A DNA stretch of 22,920 nt. Source: JAHJEM01 sp043805315 (GTDB lineage Archaea > Nanobdellota > Nanobdellia > Woesearchaeales > JAHJEM01). Positions within the stretch are counted from its first letter, which is position 1, and every line of letters begins with the position of its first letter. Shown one piece after another: positions 16,100 to 21,870 of the stretch. The stretch spans positions 1-22,920 of the forward strand of contig JAZDID010000080.1 in assembly GCA_043805315.1 (NCBI GenBank), given 5' to 3'. A program made the position numbers and the translations under genes. The notes under the pieces are model-generated. The model was given only the letters and a program-made list of their open reading frames with translations, was not told the origin of the DNA and made no database searches.

Positions 16100-16313
16100 A
16101 ATCCTTTTCTTCGACTTTTGCGAGCTGCAATACCCCTTTCAAGGTTCCAATCTTGAGCTCTTGATGATTCGGGACAACAGTGCCTATCGCTCCTCCCGGC
16201 GTGTCTTTCCGAAGGATGATATGGCTTCCTCTCTGCCGAATGACATTAAAGCCAAACTTATTGCAGAGAACCTTCACACATTCCTTTCCAGAAATCTTCT
16301 TAAGCGTCGGCAA
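16083..16313 (-). CDS. hicA: HicA-type mRNA interferase toxin
   Basis: This 76-aa protein has the double-stranded-RNA-binding-like HicA fold. It shows the canonical opening PTLKKISGKECVKVL, the GFNVIRQRGSHIILRK core with the catalytic His, and an HQELKIGTLKGVL end. HicA toxins cleave mRNA. The start is TTG at 16313: it gives the expected 'MPxLxxISGKE' beginning, overlaps the hicB stop by 14 nt and follows a GAGGTGG SD-like motif. An upstream ATG in frame would add 22 residues not seen in the family. The gene is translationally coupled to hicB and overlaps the third gene by 17 nt. All key residues are present. Confidence 0.85.
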   Translation of the reverse strand: MPTLKKISGKECVKVLCNKFGFNVIRQRGSHIILRKDTPGGAIGTVVPNHQELKIGTLKGVLQLAKVEEKDFAEYQ

Positions 16314-16518
16314 CCTCTTCTGCCACCTCAAAGGTTGTGAGAATAGGAGGAGAGGATTCCTGTAAGGGAAACTCTTCAAGATACAGCTCAGTGGCCTCTT
16401 TCAGGTTTGCAACAGCCTCTTCTATGGTGCGTCCCTGGCTCACTGTGCCCACGTCAGGGCAGGTTGCGACATACATGTCCTCTTCTTTTTTAATGATTGC
16501 AGTGAAGGATCTCATCAT
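16300..16518 (-). CDS. hicB: HicB-type antitoxin
   Basis: This protein of about 72 aa has the partial RNase-H-like HicB fold: TAIIKKEEDMYVATCPDVG followed by GRTIEEAVANLKEATELYLEEF. It should sequester HicA. It lacks an obvious C-terminal RHH or HTH domain, so it may bind DNA weakly or not at all. No clear operator repeat is seen at its promoter, unlike the other TA operons here. A TTTATAAA box at 16538-16545 predicts transcription near 16516, so the gene is probably leaderless from the ATG at 16518 or 16515. The antitoxin comes first, and the toxin overlaps its end. Confidence 0.85.
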   Translation of the reverse strand: MMRSFTAIIKKEEDMYVATCPDVGTVSQGRTIEEAVANLKEATELYLEEFPLQESSPPILTTFEVAEEVADA

Positions 16519-16537
16519 GAATGTTAAGCATCGGTGA

Positions 16538-16545
16538 TTTATAAA
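16538..16545 (-). promoter_or_regulatory. TATA box for the hicBA operon
   Basis: TTTATAAA centred about 25 nt before the double ATG of hicB, consistent with a leaderless transcript. Confidence 0.55.
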
Positions 16546-16579
16546 GTTTGTTAAAGCCAATGTATTGATTGAATATGAA

Positions 16580-16640
16580 CAATGTTAGATTTGCGATTTT
16601 CCTGAAAAAACAGACGAAAAAAAGCAGAAAGGCTTATAAT
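16580..16640 (+). repeat. Cassette repeat, copy 2
   Basis: This copy has the core CGATTTTCCTGAAAAAACAG followed by GACGAAAAAAAGCAGAAAGG and CTTATAA. The right two thirds differ from copy 3 at one position by eye. The left part (CAATGTTAGATTTG) is more diverged and one base shorter. It lies between the leftward hicB promoter and the rightward MNT/HEPN operon 1, 93 bp before that start. Confidence 0.8.
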
Positions 16641-16688
16641 AGCTGCGGGATATACGCAGATTAGGTAAAACATATTTCAACCGAAACA

Positions 16689-16735
16689 TTTATATAGAAC
16701 TATCAGTTCCTATATGAGAACTAGTGGTTCCTATG
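16689..16735 (+). promoter_or_regulatory. Promoter with two 21-bp operator repeats, MNT/HEPN operon 1
   Basis: TATA box TTTATATA (16689-16696), preceded by CCGAAACA, is followed by two direct repeats with a 21-bp period. Each starts AGAACTA and continues to GTTCCTAT (16696-16714 and 16717-16735). The first contains a perfect palindrome GAACT-N3-AGTTC; the second keeps GAAC-N5-GTTC. They cover the predicted transcription start and run into the start codon, as expected for autorepression by the HTH of the first gene. Confidence 0.65.
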
Positions 16736-17317
16736 ATGCTGTCGGAGAAAGAAAAAAAGATTTTATTGCTGCTCTGTAAGGACTTTACGTCCAAATACAA
16801 TGCAAGAACAATAAGCGGAAAAGTGAACATGACACCGAGGGGAGCGTTGAAGGCATTAAAGAATCTTGAAAAGCAGAATTTTGTGGCTGGAAAGCCATTT
16901 GGTAAGGCAATCCACTATACAATATCCTACACATATTTTACAAAGAAGACCATTGAGCTGCTTTTGCTTGAAGAGGCAGAGTTCCAGTATAAACGCTGGC
17001 TGGAGGAATTCAAGGATTTCAAGGAGGCAGAGATCATCGTGCTCTTCGGCTCAGTCGCACGAAAGCAACGGGAATATCAAGATGTTGACCTCTTGCTTGT
17101 TGTCCAGAAAAGGAACTATCCTGCCTTACGGAAAAGGATTGAGGAAAAAAACAGTATACTGCTCAAAAAAATCCACCCGGTATTCCAGACCATCACCGAC
17201 CTGAAGAACAACATACGGAAAAAGGATGAGGTCGTCTTGCATACAGTACAGGAGGGCATTTCTTTAAAGGGACAGTATGATCTCATTGAGGTGATCGCTG
17301 ATGTCACAGGCGCATAA
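16733..17317 (+). CDS. HTH-fused MNT-type nucleotidyltransferase antitoxin 1
   Basis: This protein of about 194 aa has a winged-helix N-terminus (about residues 1-65, with YNARTISGKVNMTPRGALKAL as strand and recognition helix). It is joined to a minimal nucleotidyltransferase domain with IIVLFGSVAR and a DVDLLLVV metal motif (about 103-125). The usual Gly after 'GSxAR' is replaced by Lys. MNT proteins silence the partner HEPN toxin, in studied cases by adding AMP to a Tyr. The helix-turn-helix part probably binds the two 21-bp repeats at its own promoter. The start is ATG 16733, about 15 nt after the predicted transcription start. The stop overlaps the HEPN gene by 17 nt. Confidence 0.8.
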   Translation: MMLSEKEKKILLLLCKDFTSKYNARTISGKVNMTPRGALKALKNLEKQNFVAGKPFGKAIHYTISYTYFTKKTIELLLLEEAEFQYKRWLEEFKDFKEAEIIVLFGSVARKQREYQDVDLLLVVQKRNYPALRKRIEEKNSILLKKIHPVFQTITDLKNNIRKKDEVVLHTVQEGISLKGQYDLIEVIADVTGA

Positions 17318-17816
17318 GCATGTGCTGTGGTGTCTAAACAAAGCAAAGAAAGAGCTCTCTGAAAAAGGAAAGCATCGCGGGCTGATAATTGCAACACCAG
17401 ACCTTGAAAAAGCGGCAGGCCATATCACAAAAGCAGAGCATAATCTTGCCGCAATCAGCTATTTTGACAAGGGTGGATTCAGCGATTGGTCAGCAAGCGC
17501 AGCATTCTATGCCATGTATCATTGCTTTCTCGCCATCCTTGCGAAATTCGGCTATGAAAGCAGAAACCAGGAATGCACCATATCTGCTGTCGAATATTTG
17601 AAAGAGCAGGGAAAAATCGAGCTTGATGAACGGTTTATCCTTGCGCTGAAGTCAGAGGTTCAAGAAATGAGTGAGCAGCGCATTATCGACCTGCGGGAAT
17701 ATTATCAGTACAGTGTCAAGACAAACGTAGAGGATGAGGAAAAAATCAAGAAGTTAGTGGAAATCAGCTCGGAAATGATCGATGCAGCAAAGGAGATAAT
17801 TTATGAGAAGAAATAA
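17301..17816 (+). CDS. HEPN-domain putative RNase toxin 1
   Basis: This 171-aa all-helical protein is of the HEPN/UPF0332 type. The core FSDWSASAAFYAMYHCFLAILAKFGYESR is the standard HEPN helix pair, and a conserved DLREYYQYSV segment lies near residue 135. The usual HEPN catalytic R-x4-6-H motif is not visible: in its place is R-E-x2-Q-Y, close to the R-x3-D-Y form of UPF0332 proteins. It may therefore be a non-nucleolytic or differently active toxin. The Tyr there could be the residue modified by the MNT partner, which is speculative. GAGGTGAT at 17288-17295 is an excellent SD for the ATG at 17301. It is paralogous along its whole length to the gene at 18602. Confidence 0.8.
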   Translation: MSQAHKHVLWCLNKAKKELSEKGKHRGLIIATPDLEKAAGHITKAEHNLAAISYFDKGGFSDWSASAAFYAMYHCFLAILAKFGYESRNQECTISAVEYLKEQGKIELDERFILALKSEVQEMSEQRIIDLREYYQYSVKTNVEDEEKIKKLVEISSEMIDAAKEIIYEKK

Positions 17817-17849
17817 ACAGGATTTACGACACAGCGGAATTACGTGTAA

Positions 17850-17910
17850 CAATAGAAAATTTTCCGATTTTCCTGGAAAAACAGACGAAAAAAAGCAGAA
17901 AGGCTTATAT
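17850..17910 (+). repeat. Cassette repeat, copy 3
   Basis: This copy reads CAATAGAAAATTTTCCGATT, then TTCCTGGAAAAACA and GACGAAAAAAAGCAGAAAGG, ending CTTATAT. The TTTTCC-T-GGAAAA part is a perfect small inverted repeat. It is preceded by an AGAAATAAACAGGAT stretch resembling the sequence before copies 4 and 5. It lies between MNT/HEPN operons 1 and 2, 112 bp before the second start. Confidence 0.85.
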
Positions 17911-17972
17911 TTGCAGCCTGATTTTGTTTTTGCTGTACCAGAGAGCATCATTACCTTTGAAAAAACGAAAAC

Positions 17973-18021
17973 TATATAAACACAGGGTTTATACATATAT
18001 ACTTGGAGTTTATATAGTACG
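17973..18021 (+). promoter_or_regulatory. Promoter with two 21-bp operator repeats, MNT/HEPN operon 2
   Basis: TATA box TATATAAA (17973-17980) is followed by two repeats starting GTTTATA at 17987 and 18008, again 21 bp apart and ending at the ATG. Within the first, GTTTATA and ATATAC are near inverted. Spacing and period match operon 1, but the operator sequence is unrelated, which suggests the two paralogous systems do not cross-regulate. Confidence 0.55.
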
Positions 18022-18621
18022 ATGGAACAAATCACAGACAGCGAAATGAAGGTGATGCTTGCACTCTTTCGAGATATGAGCGTGCGCTATAATGCACACA
18101 CGCTCAGCAAAAAAGTAAGGCTTTCGCACATGGGAACCCTAAAAATACTCAAGAAGCTTGAAAGAAAAAGAATTGCAATATCCCAGCAGCTTGGAAGGGC
18201 GGCATTTTATGCACTCGATTGGGAAAACCCATTTACACAAGAGTACATCGAGTTCCTCCTTCAAAAAGAGGCAGAAGAATCAATCCCGCGGGTGAAGAGA
18301 TGGGTGAGAGAGCTAGGAAAATTGCGCGATGCAGCCGAGATAGCCATTCTCTTCGGCTCTGTCCTGCGCACAGACCACTACAATGATATTGATGTGGTCA
18401 TCGTCCTCAAGCAGCCCCAGCTTCAGAAACTGTCCAAATTAGTGGATGAAATCAATGCAGTGAACCTGAAAAAAATCCATCTCGTAAAGCAGACAAGAAA
18501 TGACCTTATAGGCAATATCAGAAAAAAGGATCCTGTCCTGCTCGCTGCTCTACAGGGAACTGTGGTTTTTGGTCATCATGCATTCTGCGAGCTGGTCCGC
18601 CATGCAACACAACCAAGGTAA
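18022..18621 (+). CDS. HTH-fused MNT-type nucleotidyltransferase antitoxin 2
   Basis: This 199-aa paralogue of the gene at 16733 has the same plan. A winged helix (about 1-70; YNAHTLSKKVRLSHMGTLKIL aligns with the first protein) precedes a nucleotidyltransferase domain with IAILFGSVLR and NDIDVVIVL (about 110-133). A C-terminal part carries the shared N-I-R-K-K-D motif. The residues after GSV differ (LRT against ARK), but the D-x-D metal motif is intact. It should antagonise the HEPN protein at 18602 and repress its own promoter. The divergence of its recognition helix (LSHMGTLK against MTPRGALK) goes with the different operator sequence. The stop overlaps the HEPN start by 20 nt. Annotation as one gene is secure; catalytic activity is inferred. 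Confidence 0.8.
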   Translation: MEQITDSEMKVMLALFRDMSVRYNAHTLSKKVRLSHMGTLKILKKLERKRIAISQQLGRAAFYALDWENPFTQEYIEFLLQKEAEESIPRVKRWVRELGKLRDAAEIAILFGSVLRTDHYNDIDVVIVLKQPQLQKLSKLVDEINAVNLKKIHLVKQTRNDLIGNIRKKDPVLLAALQGTVVFGHHAFCELVRHATQPR

Positions 18622-19114
18622 AGTGGACTGGTGCCTGAAAAAGGCAAAGAAAGAATTAGAGCAAGGAATCCACCACAGGGGACTTGTGCAGATTCCGCCC
18701 AATCCTCAACTTGCTGACGCCCACATAAGGAAAGCGGAGCATAACCTGAACGCGATAACAGCATTCAAGCGCATAGGCTACTCTGACTGGTCAGCTGTTG
18801 CTGCGTTTTACTCGATCTATCACTGCTTCCTTGCAATAATAACCAAATTCGGCTATGAGAGCAGGAACCAGGAATGCACCTTCGCACTTATCAACCATCT
18901 TATGGAAACTGAAAAGATCAGTCTTGCTGCCGATCTTGTTCGAGAAGTGTACAAACTTCAGCTAGAACAGAAACAAGAACTGCCAACCATAATAGAAATT
19001 CGCGAGATAGAACAATATGGCATCAGCATTTCCCTGGAGGAAAAATTATTTGAGAGACTATTGCATATAGCACTGGAGATGTTAGGAAGAACAAAAGAAA
19101 TACTTCTCAGCTGA
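18602..19114 (+). CDS. HEPN-domain putative RNase toxin 2
   Basis: This 170-aa paralogue of the HEPN protein at 17301 keeps KVDWCLKKAKKEL, ADAHIRKAEHNLNAI, SDWSAVAAFYSIYHCFLAI and GYESRNQECTF almost position for position. The expected catalytic site again reads R-E-x2-Q-Y (IREIEQYGI) with no His in the R-x4-6-H position. The frame is open upstream, but the Met at 18602 gives the same N-terminus as the paralogue and overlaps the MNT stop by 20 nt. It probably forms a tight complex with the MNT partner. Being duplicated with only moderate identity, the pair has clearly been kept long enough to diverge. Confidence 0.8.
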   Translation: MQHNQGKVDWCLKKAKKELEQGIHHRGLVQIPPNPQLADAHIRKAEHNLNAITAFKRIGYSDWSAVAAFYSIYHCFLAIITKFGYESRNQECTFALINHLMETEKISLAADLVREVYKLQLEQKQELPTIIEIREIEQYGISISLEEKLFERLLHIALEMLGRTKEILLS

Positions 19115-19167
19115 TTTTCTGGTTTTTTTCTCCTCATTGGCGGACTCATCCAAGATTGGCTTGAGGC

Positions 19168-19296
19168 CGGTTTTCTTGCTCTTTTCATCATATCGTTTCC
19201 ATTTAAGAAATAAAAGGATCACCGATACATGTAGCAATAGAAAATTTTCCGATTTTTATGAAAAAACAGACGAAAAAAAGCAGAAAGGCTTAAATT
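19168..19296 (+). repeat. Cassette repeat, copy 4, extended 129-bp form
   Basis: The 60-bp cassette repeat (19235-19296, core partly changed to GATTTTTATGAAAAAAC) is here the right half of a longer unit. The unit starts GGTTTTCTTGCTCTTTTC and includes CATATCGTTTCCATTTAAG and GGATCACCGATACATG. It is nearly identical to 19888-20016, exactly 720 bp away. Further left (about 19130-19167) similarity continues at a lower level, with a degenerate match to the 3' end of a surface-protein gene on the minus strand. Confidence 0.85.
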
Positions 19297-19331
19297 TGAT
19301 AAGACAATTCCACTGGACAAATGCACGTAAG

Positions 19332-19340
19332 ATTTATATA
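19332..19340 (+). promoter_or_regulatory. TATA box before the Bro-N remnant
   Basis: ATTTATATA preceded by CGTAAG. It lies 36 nt after the end of repeat copy 4 and about 58 nt before the ATG at 19398. No repeat operator is visible between them. Confidence 0.4.
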
Positions 19341-19397
19341 GAAAATGGATTGTTGAGCATATGGATGAGCATGTGAAAATCTTAATAGAGTAGAGGT

Positions 19398-19828
19398 ATG
19401 AAAATGAATCCAAAAAAAGCTTTAGTCGTTTTTGAAGGAAAACAAATCAGAAGAGCATGGCATAATAATCAATGGCATCTTGCCATCGAAGACATCGTGT
19501 CAGCACTCACCGACTCTCAAGACCCTAAGCAATATATTCAGAAGATGAAACAAAGGGATGAACCATTGGCTCAAGGATGGGTACACATTGTACATACCCT
19601 TTCTATCGATACAGCTGGCGGGAAGCAAAAAATGAATTGTGTCACCATTCAAGGAGCAAGGACGCCAAAGGATTTGACGAGAACAAGGATGCAGCCTATG
19701 AAGGAGGAAGTGTGGCAGGAATTGCGAGGAAAGAATTAGAGAAAAGAAGCCATGAAAAAGTGATTTCCCCTGAGAATTACCTTCGAGCTTCTGAAAAAAA
19801 GAAAAGGGTGGAATTGAAGAAGAAATAA
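19398..19828 (+). pseudogene. Decayed Bro-N / DinD-like DNA-binding protein gene
   Basis: The first 85 codons encode the front of a Bro-N-domain protein: KALVVFEGKQIRRAWHNNQW, then DIVSALTDSQDPKQYIQKMK and GGKQKMNCVTIQG. These families normally continue for another 100-200 residues. Here the frame runs into an unrelated tail and stops at 19739. A different frame supplies the family's usual C-terminal end (FDENKDAAYEGGSVAG, then ARKELEKRSHEKVISPENYL) to the stop at 19828. A large internal deletion plus a frameshift near 19660 explains both. The gene lies exactly between the two 129-bp repeats, so the whole cassette may be a dying insertion. Function is presumably lost. Confidence 0.7.
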
Positions 19829-19829
19829 A

Positions 19830-19887
19830 CTAGTCATTTTTGTTCTTCTTGCCTGCATCGGCAAACTCGCCCGGGATTGTTGGTTGT
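19830..19887 (-). pseudogene. Fossil 3' end of a poly-Gly/TM surface-protein gene
   Basis: Read leftward, this stretch encodes PTIPGEFADAGKKNKND and a stop. The right-edge surface protein ends QDEFAGAGKKM. Over 34 aligned bases I count 27 identities. An in-frame stop lies a short distance upstream, inside the repeat, so there is no gene left. It suggests that the extended repeat once sat next to, or recombined with, a member of that gene family. Short match, moderate confidence. Confidence 0.4.
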
Positions 19888-20016
19888 CGGTTTTCTTGCT
19901 CTTTTCATCATATCGTTTCCATTTAAGAAATAACAGGATCACCGATACATGCAACAATAGAAAATTTTCCGATTTTCCTGGAAAAACCGACGAAAAAAAG
20001 CAGAAAGGCTTAAATT
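19888..20016 (+). repeat. Cassette repeat, copy 5, extended 129-bp form
   Basis: This is the second copy of the 129-bp unit, with the cassette repeat at 19955-20016 in its full CGATTTTCCTGGAAAAACCG form. It differs from copy 4 at only a handful of positions, mostly in the core. It ends 50 bp before the TATA box of the AbrB gene. Confidence 0.85.
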
Positions 20017-20065
20017 GGTGAACAAAAATAAACTCTATGAGAAGAAAAACAATGCAGGCCGAAAG

Positions 20066-20097
20066 ATTTATAAGTAAGAAAGTATTACTTTCTTACT
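20066..20097 (+). promoter_or_regulatory. Leaderless promoter with perfect 25-bp palindrome operator
   Basis: A TATA box (TTTATAA, about 20067-20073, preceded by CCGAAAGA) runs straight into a perfect inverted repeat. The arms are AGTAAGAAAGTA (20073-20084) and TACTTTCTTACT (20086-20097), with a single central T. The palindrome ends at the base before the ATG at 20098, and transcription should start at or next to the ATG. AbrB/VapB-type antitoxins bind such palindromes to repress themselves. Confidence 0.75.
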
Positions 20098-20382
20098 ATG
20101 GCTGACATAACCAAGATATCGACGAAAGGGCAGGTGGTCATTCCCTTGGAAATCAGAAAAGAACTCGGGCTGGACACGGGAACCTCAGTGGTTGTGGCAC
20201 AATTGGACGATTTTGTCGTGCTGAAGAAGATAGCGGTCCCTGATCTTAAAAAAGAGTTTGAGAAACTGACCGTGTGGGGGACAAGATACGCTACCGAGAA
20301 AGGCATAAGGAATGAAACGGATGTTGCCAGGCTCATCCATGAGGCAAGGGGAATATCACGTGGCAAAAAGAGTCGTTCTTGA
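20098..20382 (+). CDS. AbrB/VapB-family antitoxin, apparently without its toxin
   Basis: This 94-aa protein starts with a textbook SpoVT/AbrB swapped-hairpin domain (ITKISTKGQVVIPLEIRKEL, then LDTGTSVVVAQLDDFVVLKK, residues 4-43). It continues with a VapB-style toxin-binding tail (RYATEKGIRNETDVARLIHEARG). Such genes are normally followed by an overlapping vapC for a PIN-domain RNase. Here no PIN gene follows. The overlapping frame from a GTG at 20360 reads AKRVVLES, resembling a VapC beginning, and then loses any similarity, so the toxin may have been deleted. The perfect palindrome abutting the ATG suggests it is still self-regulated. Convergent with the RelE remnant. Confidence 0.8.
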   Translation: MADITKISTKGQVVIPLEIRKELGLDTGTSVVVAQLDDFVVLKKIAVPDLKKEFEKLTVWGTRYATEKGIRNETDVARLIHEARGISRGKKSRS

Positions 20383-20396
20383 GAGCATGGCACAGT

Positions 20397-20639
20397 TTAA
20401 TATACATCTTTTTTATGGTCTATTGCTTCCAGATATACAATCTTGTTCTCCTCATCAATACTGAATATTAACCGGAAATTTTTTGCGAGCCTTGTTGACT
20501 TATGGCCATGAAGGCTACCTGCCAAATTGCCTCCAACAACGCGCGGATCTTCCTGCAATCGCTTCACTTTCTTATCCAACTCGAGAAAAAGCTCATGAGT
20601 ATTCCTGTGTTGTTTCAGATACTTGAGAAAAGAAGAGTA
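20397..20639 (-). pseudogene. RelE/ParE-type toxin remnant lacking a normal start
   Basis: The leftward frame encodes nearly a whole RelE-superfamily toxin: YSSFLKYLKQHRN, EDPRVVGGNLAGSLHGHKST, RLAKNFRLIFSIDEENK and VYLEAIDHKKDVY. It is immediately preceded by an in-frame TAA (20640-20642) with no ATG or GTG before the conserved core. The only usable start, TTG at 20579, would remove the first helix. A frame-shifted ATG upstream (MKKF then stop) suggests that the real N-terminus was lost to a small indel. Upstream in the same frame lies an antitoxin-like tail (EERIIAKKAIQATNEEVLE). It is probably inactive, unless a rare start codon is used. Confidence 0.6.
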
Positions 20640-20686
20640 TTATTCTAAAACTTCTTCATTTGTTGCCTGGATTGCTTTTTTTGCGA

Positions 20687-21325
20687 TTATTCTTTCTTCT
20701 CTATTTTTTTCCGAAGCGGTAAATATATTGGATCCAGATCTGTTATGCCTGCATCTATTCCTAAGTATTTCCTAAAATTGTGAGGTGTCTTGACAACAAT
20801 TCGATTGCTGCCTTCCCTGACAATTAAATCGCTGTTTTTGTAGCATGCATAGAGCGCGTCTATGAGTGCCTGCTCGAATGGTGAGAGTTCATCTACAACT
20901 GCTTTATCGTAAATAATCTTGTCAACAATGTGTGCATCCAAGCGTTCATGTTTGACAAATTGCTTGATAATCTTATCTATGAGCACGATAGTTCCTTTCG
21001 CGTACTCTACTATTTTTTCATCTTCAGCATCATGGACTGTGAAATAAACTGTTGCTGAGAAAGATTCCTTCTCTCTTTTGTACATATCGATTTCGAAATG
21101 CGGTGTATCTGTTTCATGTGATGCATTTTTTTGAGGTTTATCTTTGCCTATTCCAAACCTGAATCCGATCAAATGCTCTTCTTTTGTGTCCTGTTGCTTC
21201 ATCTTCAGATTGATGAGAAACGTGTCTTCATCTTGCCTGAAAAAGATGGTAAAGGTATATGCATCAAAGGTCAAAGGCGTATTTATTTGTGGAAAGTATT
21301 GTTCTAGAGATCCTATAGCAATCAC
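20687..21325 (-). CDS. Unknown protein, second gene of a two-gene operon
   Basis: I do not recognise this 212-aa protein. It starts with GTG at 21325, overlapping the stop of the upstream gene by 4 nt (GTGA), so the two are surely translated together. The first 130 residues look beta-rich (DAYTFTIFFRQDEDTFLINLK, then ATVYFTVHD). The C-terminal part is helical and basic (SPFEQALIDALYACYKNSDL, then RIVVKTPHNFRKYLGID), which could be a nucleic-acid-binding or HTH-like end. No signal peptide or TM segment is seen. The region is distinctly more AT-rich than the surface-protein block. Possible roles include a toxin or defence effector, on context only. Confidence 0.6.
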   Translation of the reverse strand: MIAIGSLEQYFPQINTPLTFDAYTFTIFFRQDEDTFLINLKMKQQDTKEEHLIGFRFGIGKDKPQKNASHETDTPHFEIDMYKREKESFSATVYFTVHDAEDEKIVEYAKGTIVLIDKIIKQFVKHERLDAHIVDKIIYDKAVVDELSPFEQALIDALYACYKNSDLIVREGSNRIVVKTPHNFRKYLGIDAGITDLDPIYLPLRKKIEKKE

Positions 21326-21855
21326 GTAAAATACACCCCTGATTTATACTCATTCAATTTTTCCATGACATCATTCTCAAAAGCTTTTTTAGACAGTCCT
21401 AATCGCTCAAATTCTTTTTGCCACAAATAATAATCTTCAAATCTGCCTTTATGTTTGAATAATGGTTCACGTTCAGTTTGGATGGCGAGAGTGAGTAATT
21501 CAAAATAGAGCGCATATCCAAATTGTAATTGTTCGTTACCAAAACTGATGGAAAGAATGTTTCGCCCTTCTTCTCTCATATTGTTTATGTGAATATCAAA
21601 CACGAAGTTTTCAGATTGATTGTATTTATTATATGAAAATACTATCTTGTATTCATCGAAAGAATAGACTTTTTCTTTTCGTTGAAATTTTTGCAATTCG
21701 ATATAATTATCTTTATGCGCTCGTTCATTTCTTGTGCGGAGCAGTTGTGCGATACATTCTTCATAGCTCGCACTACCTTTGGCATCTCTCAAGCGGTTCT
21801 TGAGTCCTAACGATATGGTTATCGTCGATTTCACCCTGTCAAGTTCGGTATTCAT
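21322..21855 (-). CDS. Unknown protein with RHH-like N-terminus, first gene of a two-gene operon
   Basis: This 177-aa protein begins with a pattern typical of VapB/RHH antitoxins: STITISLGLKNRLRDAKG then SYEECIAQLL (residues 10-40). A longer unknown part follows, beta-rich in the middle (YKIVFSYNKYNQSENFVFDI, NILSISFGNEQLQFGY) and helical at the end. The N-terminus should bind DNA and may regulate the operon. The rest could contact the 212-aa partner encoded in the 4-nt overlapping gene. A TATA box (TTTATATATAA, about 21895-21905 on the minus strand) sits about 45 nt before the ATG. Extended RHH proteins coupled to an unknown partner are often toxin-antitoxin or defence pairs, but that is inference. 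Confidence 0.6.
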   Translation of the reverse strand: MNTELDRVKSTITISLGLKNRLRDAKGSASYEECIAQLLRTRNERAHKDNYIELQKFQRKEKVYSFDEYKIVFSYNKYNQSENFVFDIHINNMREEGRNILSISFGNEQLQFGYALYFELLTLAIQTEREPLFKHKGRFEDYYLWQKEFERLGLSKKAFENDVMEKLNEYKSGVYFT

Positions 21856-21870
21856 TTTGCAAAAATTATA

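Noticed and set aside
19398..19739. Intact 113-aa Bro-N gene
   Set aside because: The last 30 codons match nothing expected, while another frame supplies the family's C-terminal tail, so a broken gene is the better reading.
15050..20016. CRISPR array formed by the repeated units
   Set aside because: The spacing is 720-1530 bp and the gaps hold genes; there are no short unique spacers and no cas genes.
20643..20760. Separate RelB-type antitoxin gene in frame before the RelE remnant
   Set aside because: The frame has an antitoxin-like tail but no start codon in the part I could follow, and it lies largely inside the 212-aa gene; kept only as a comment on the remnant.
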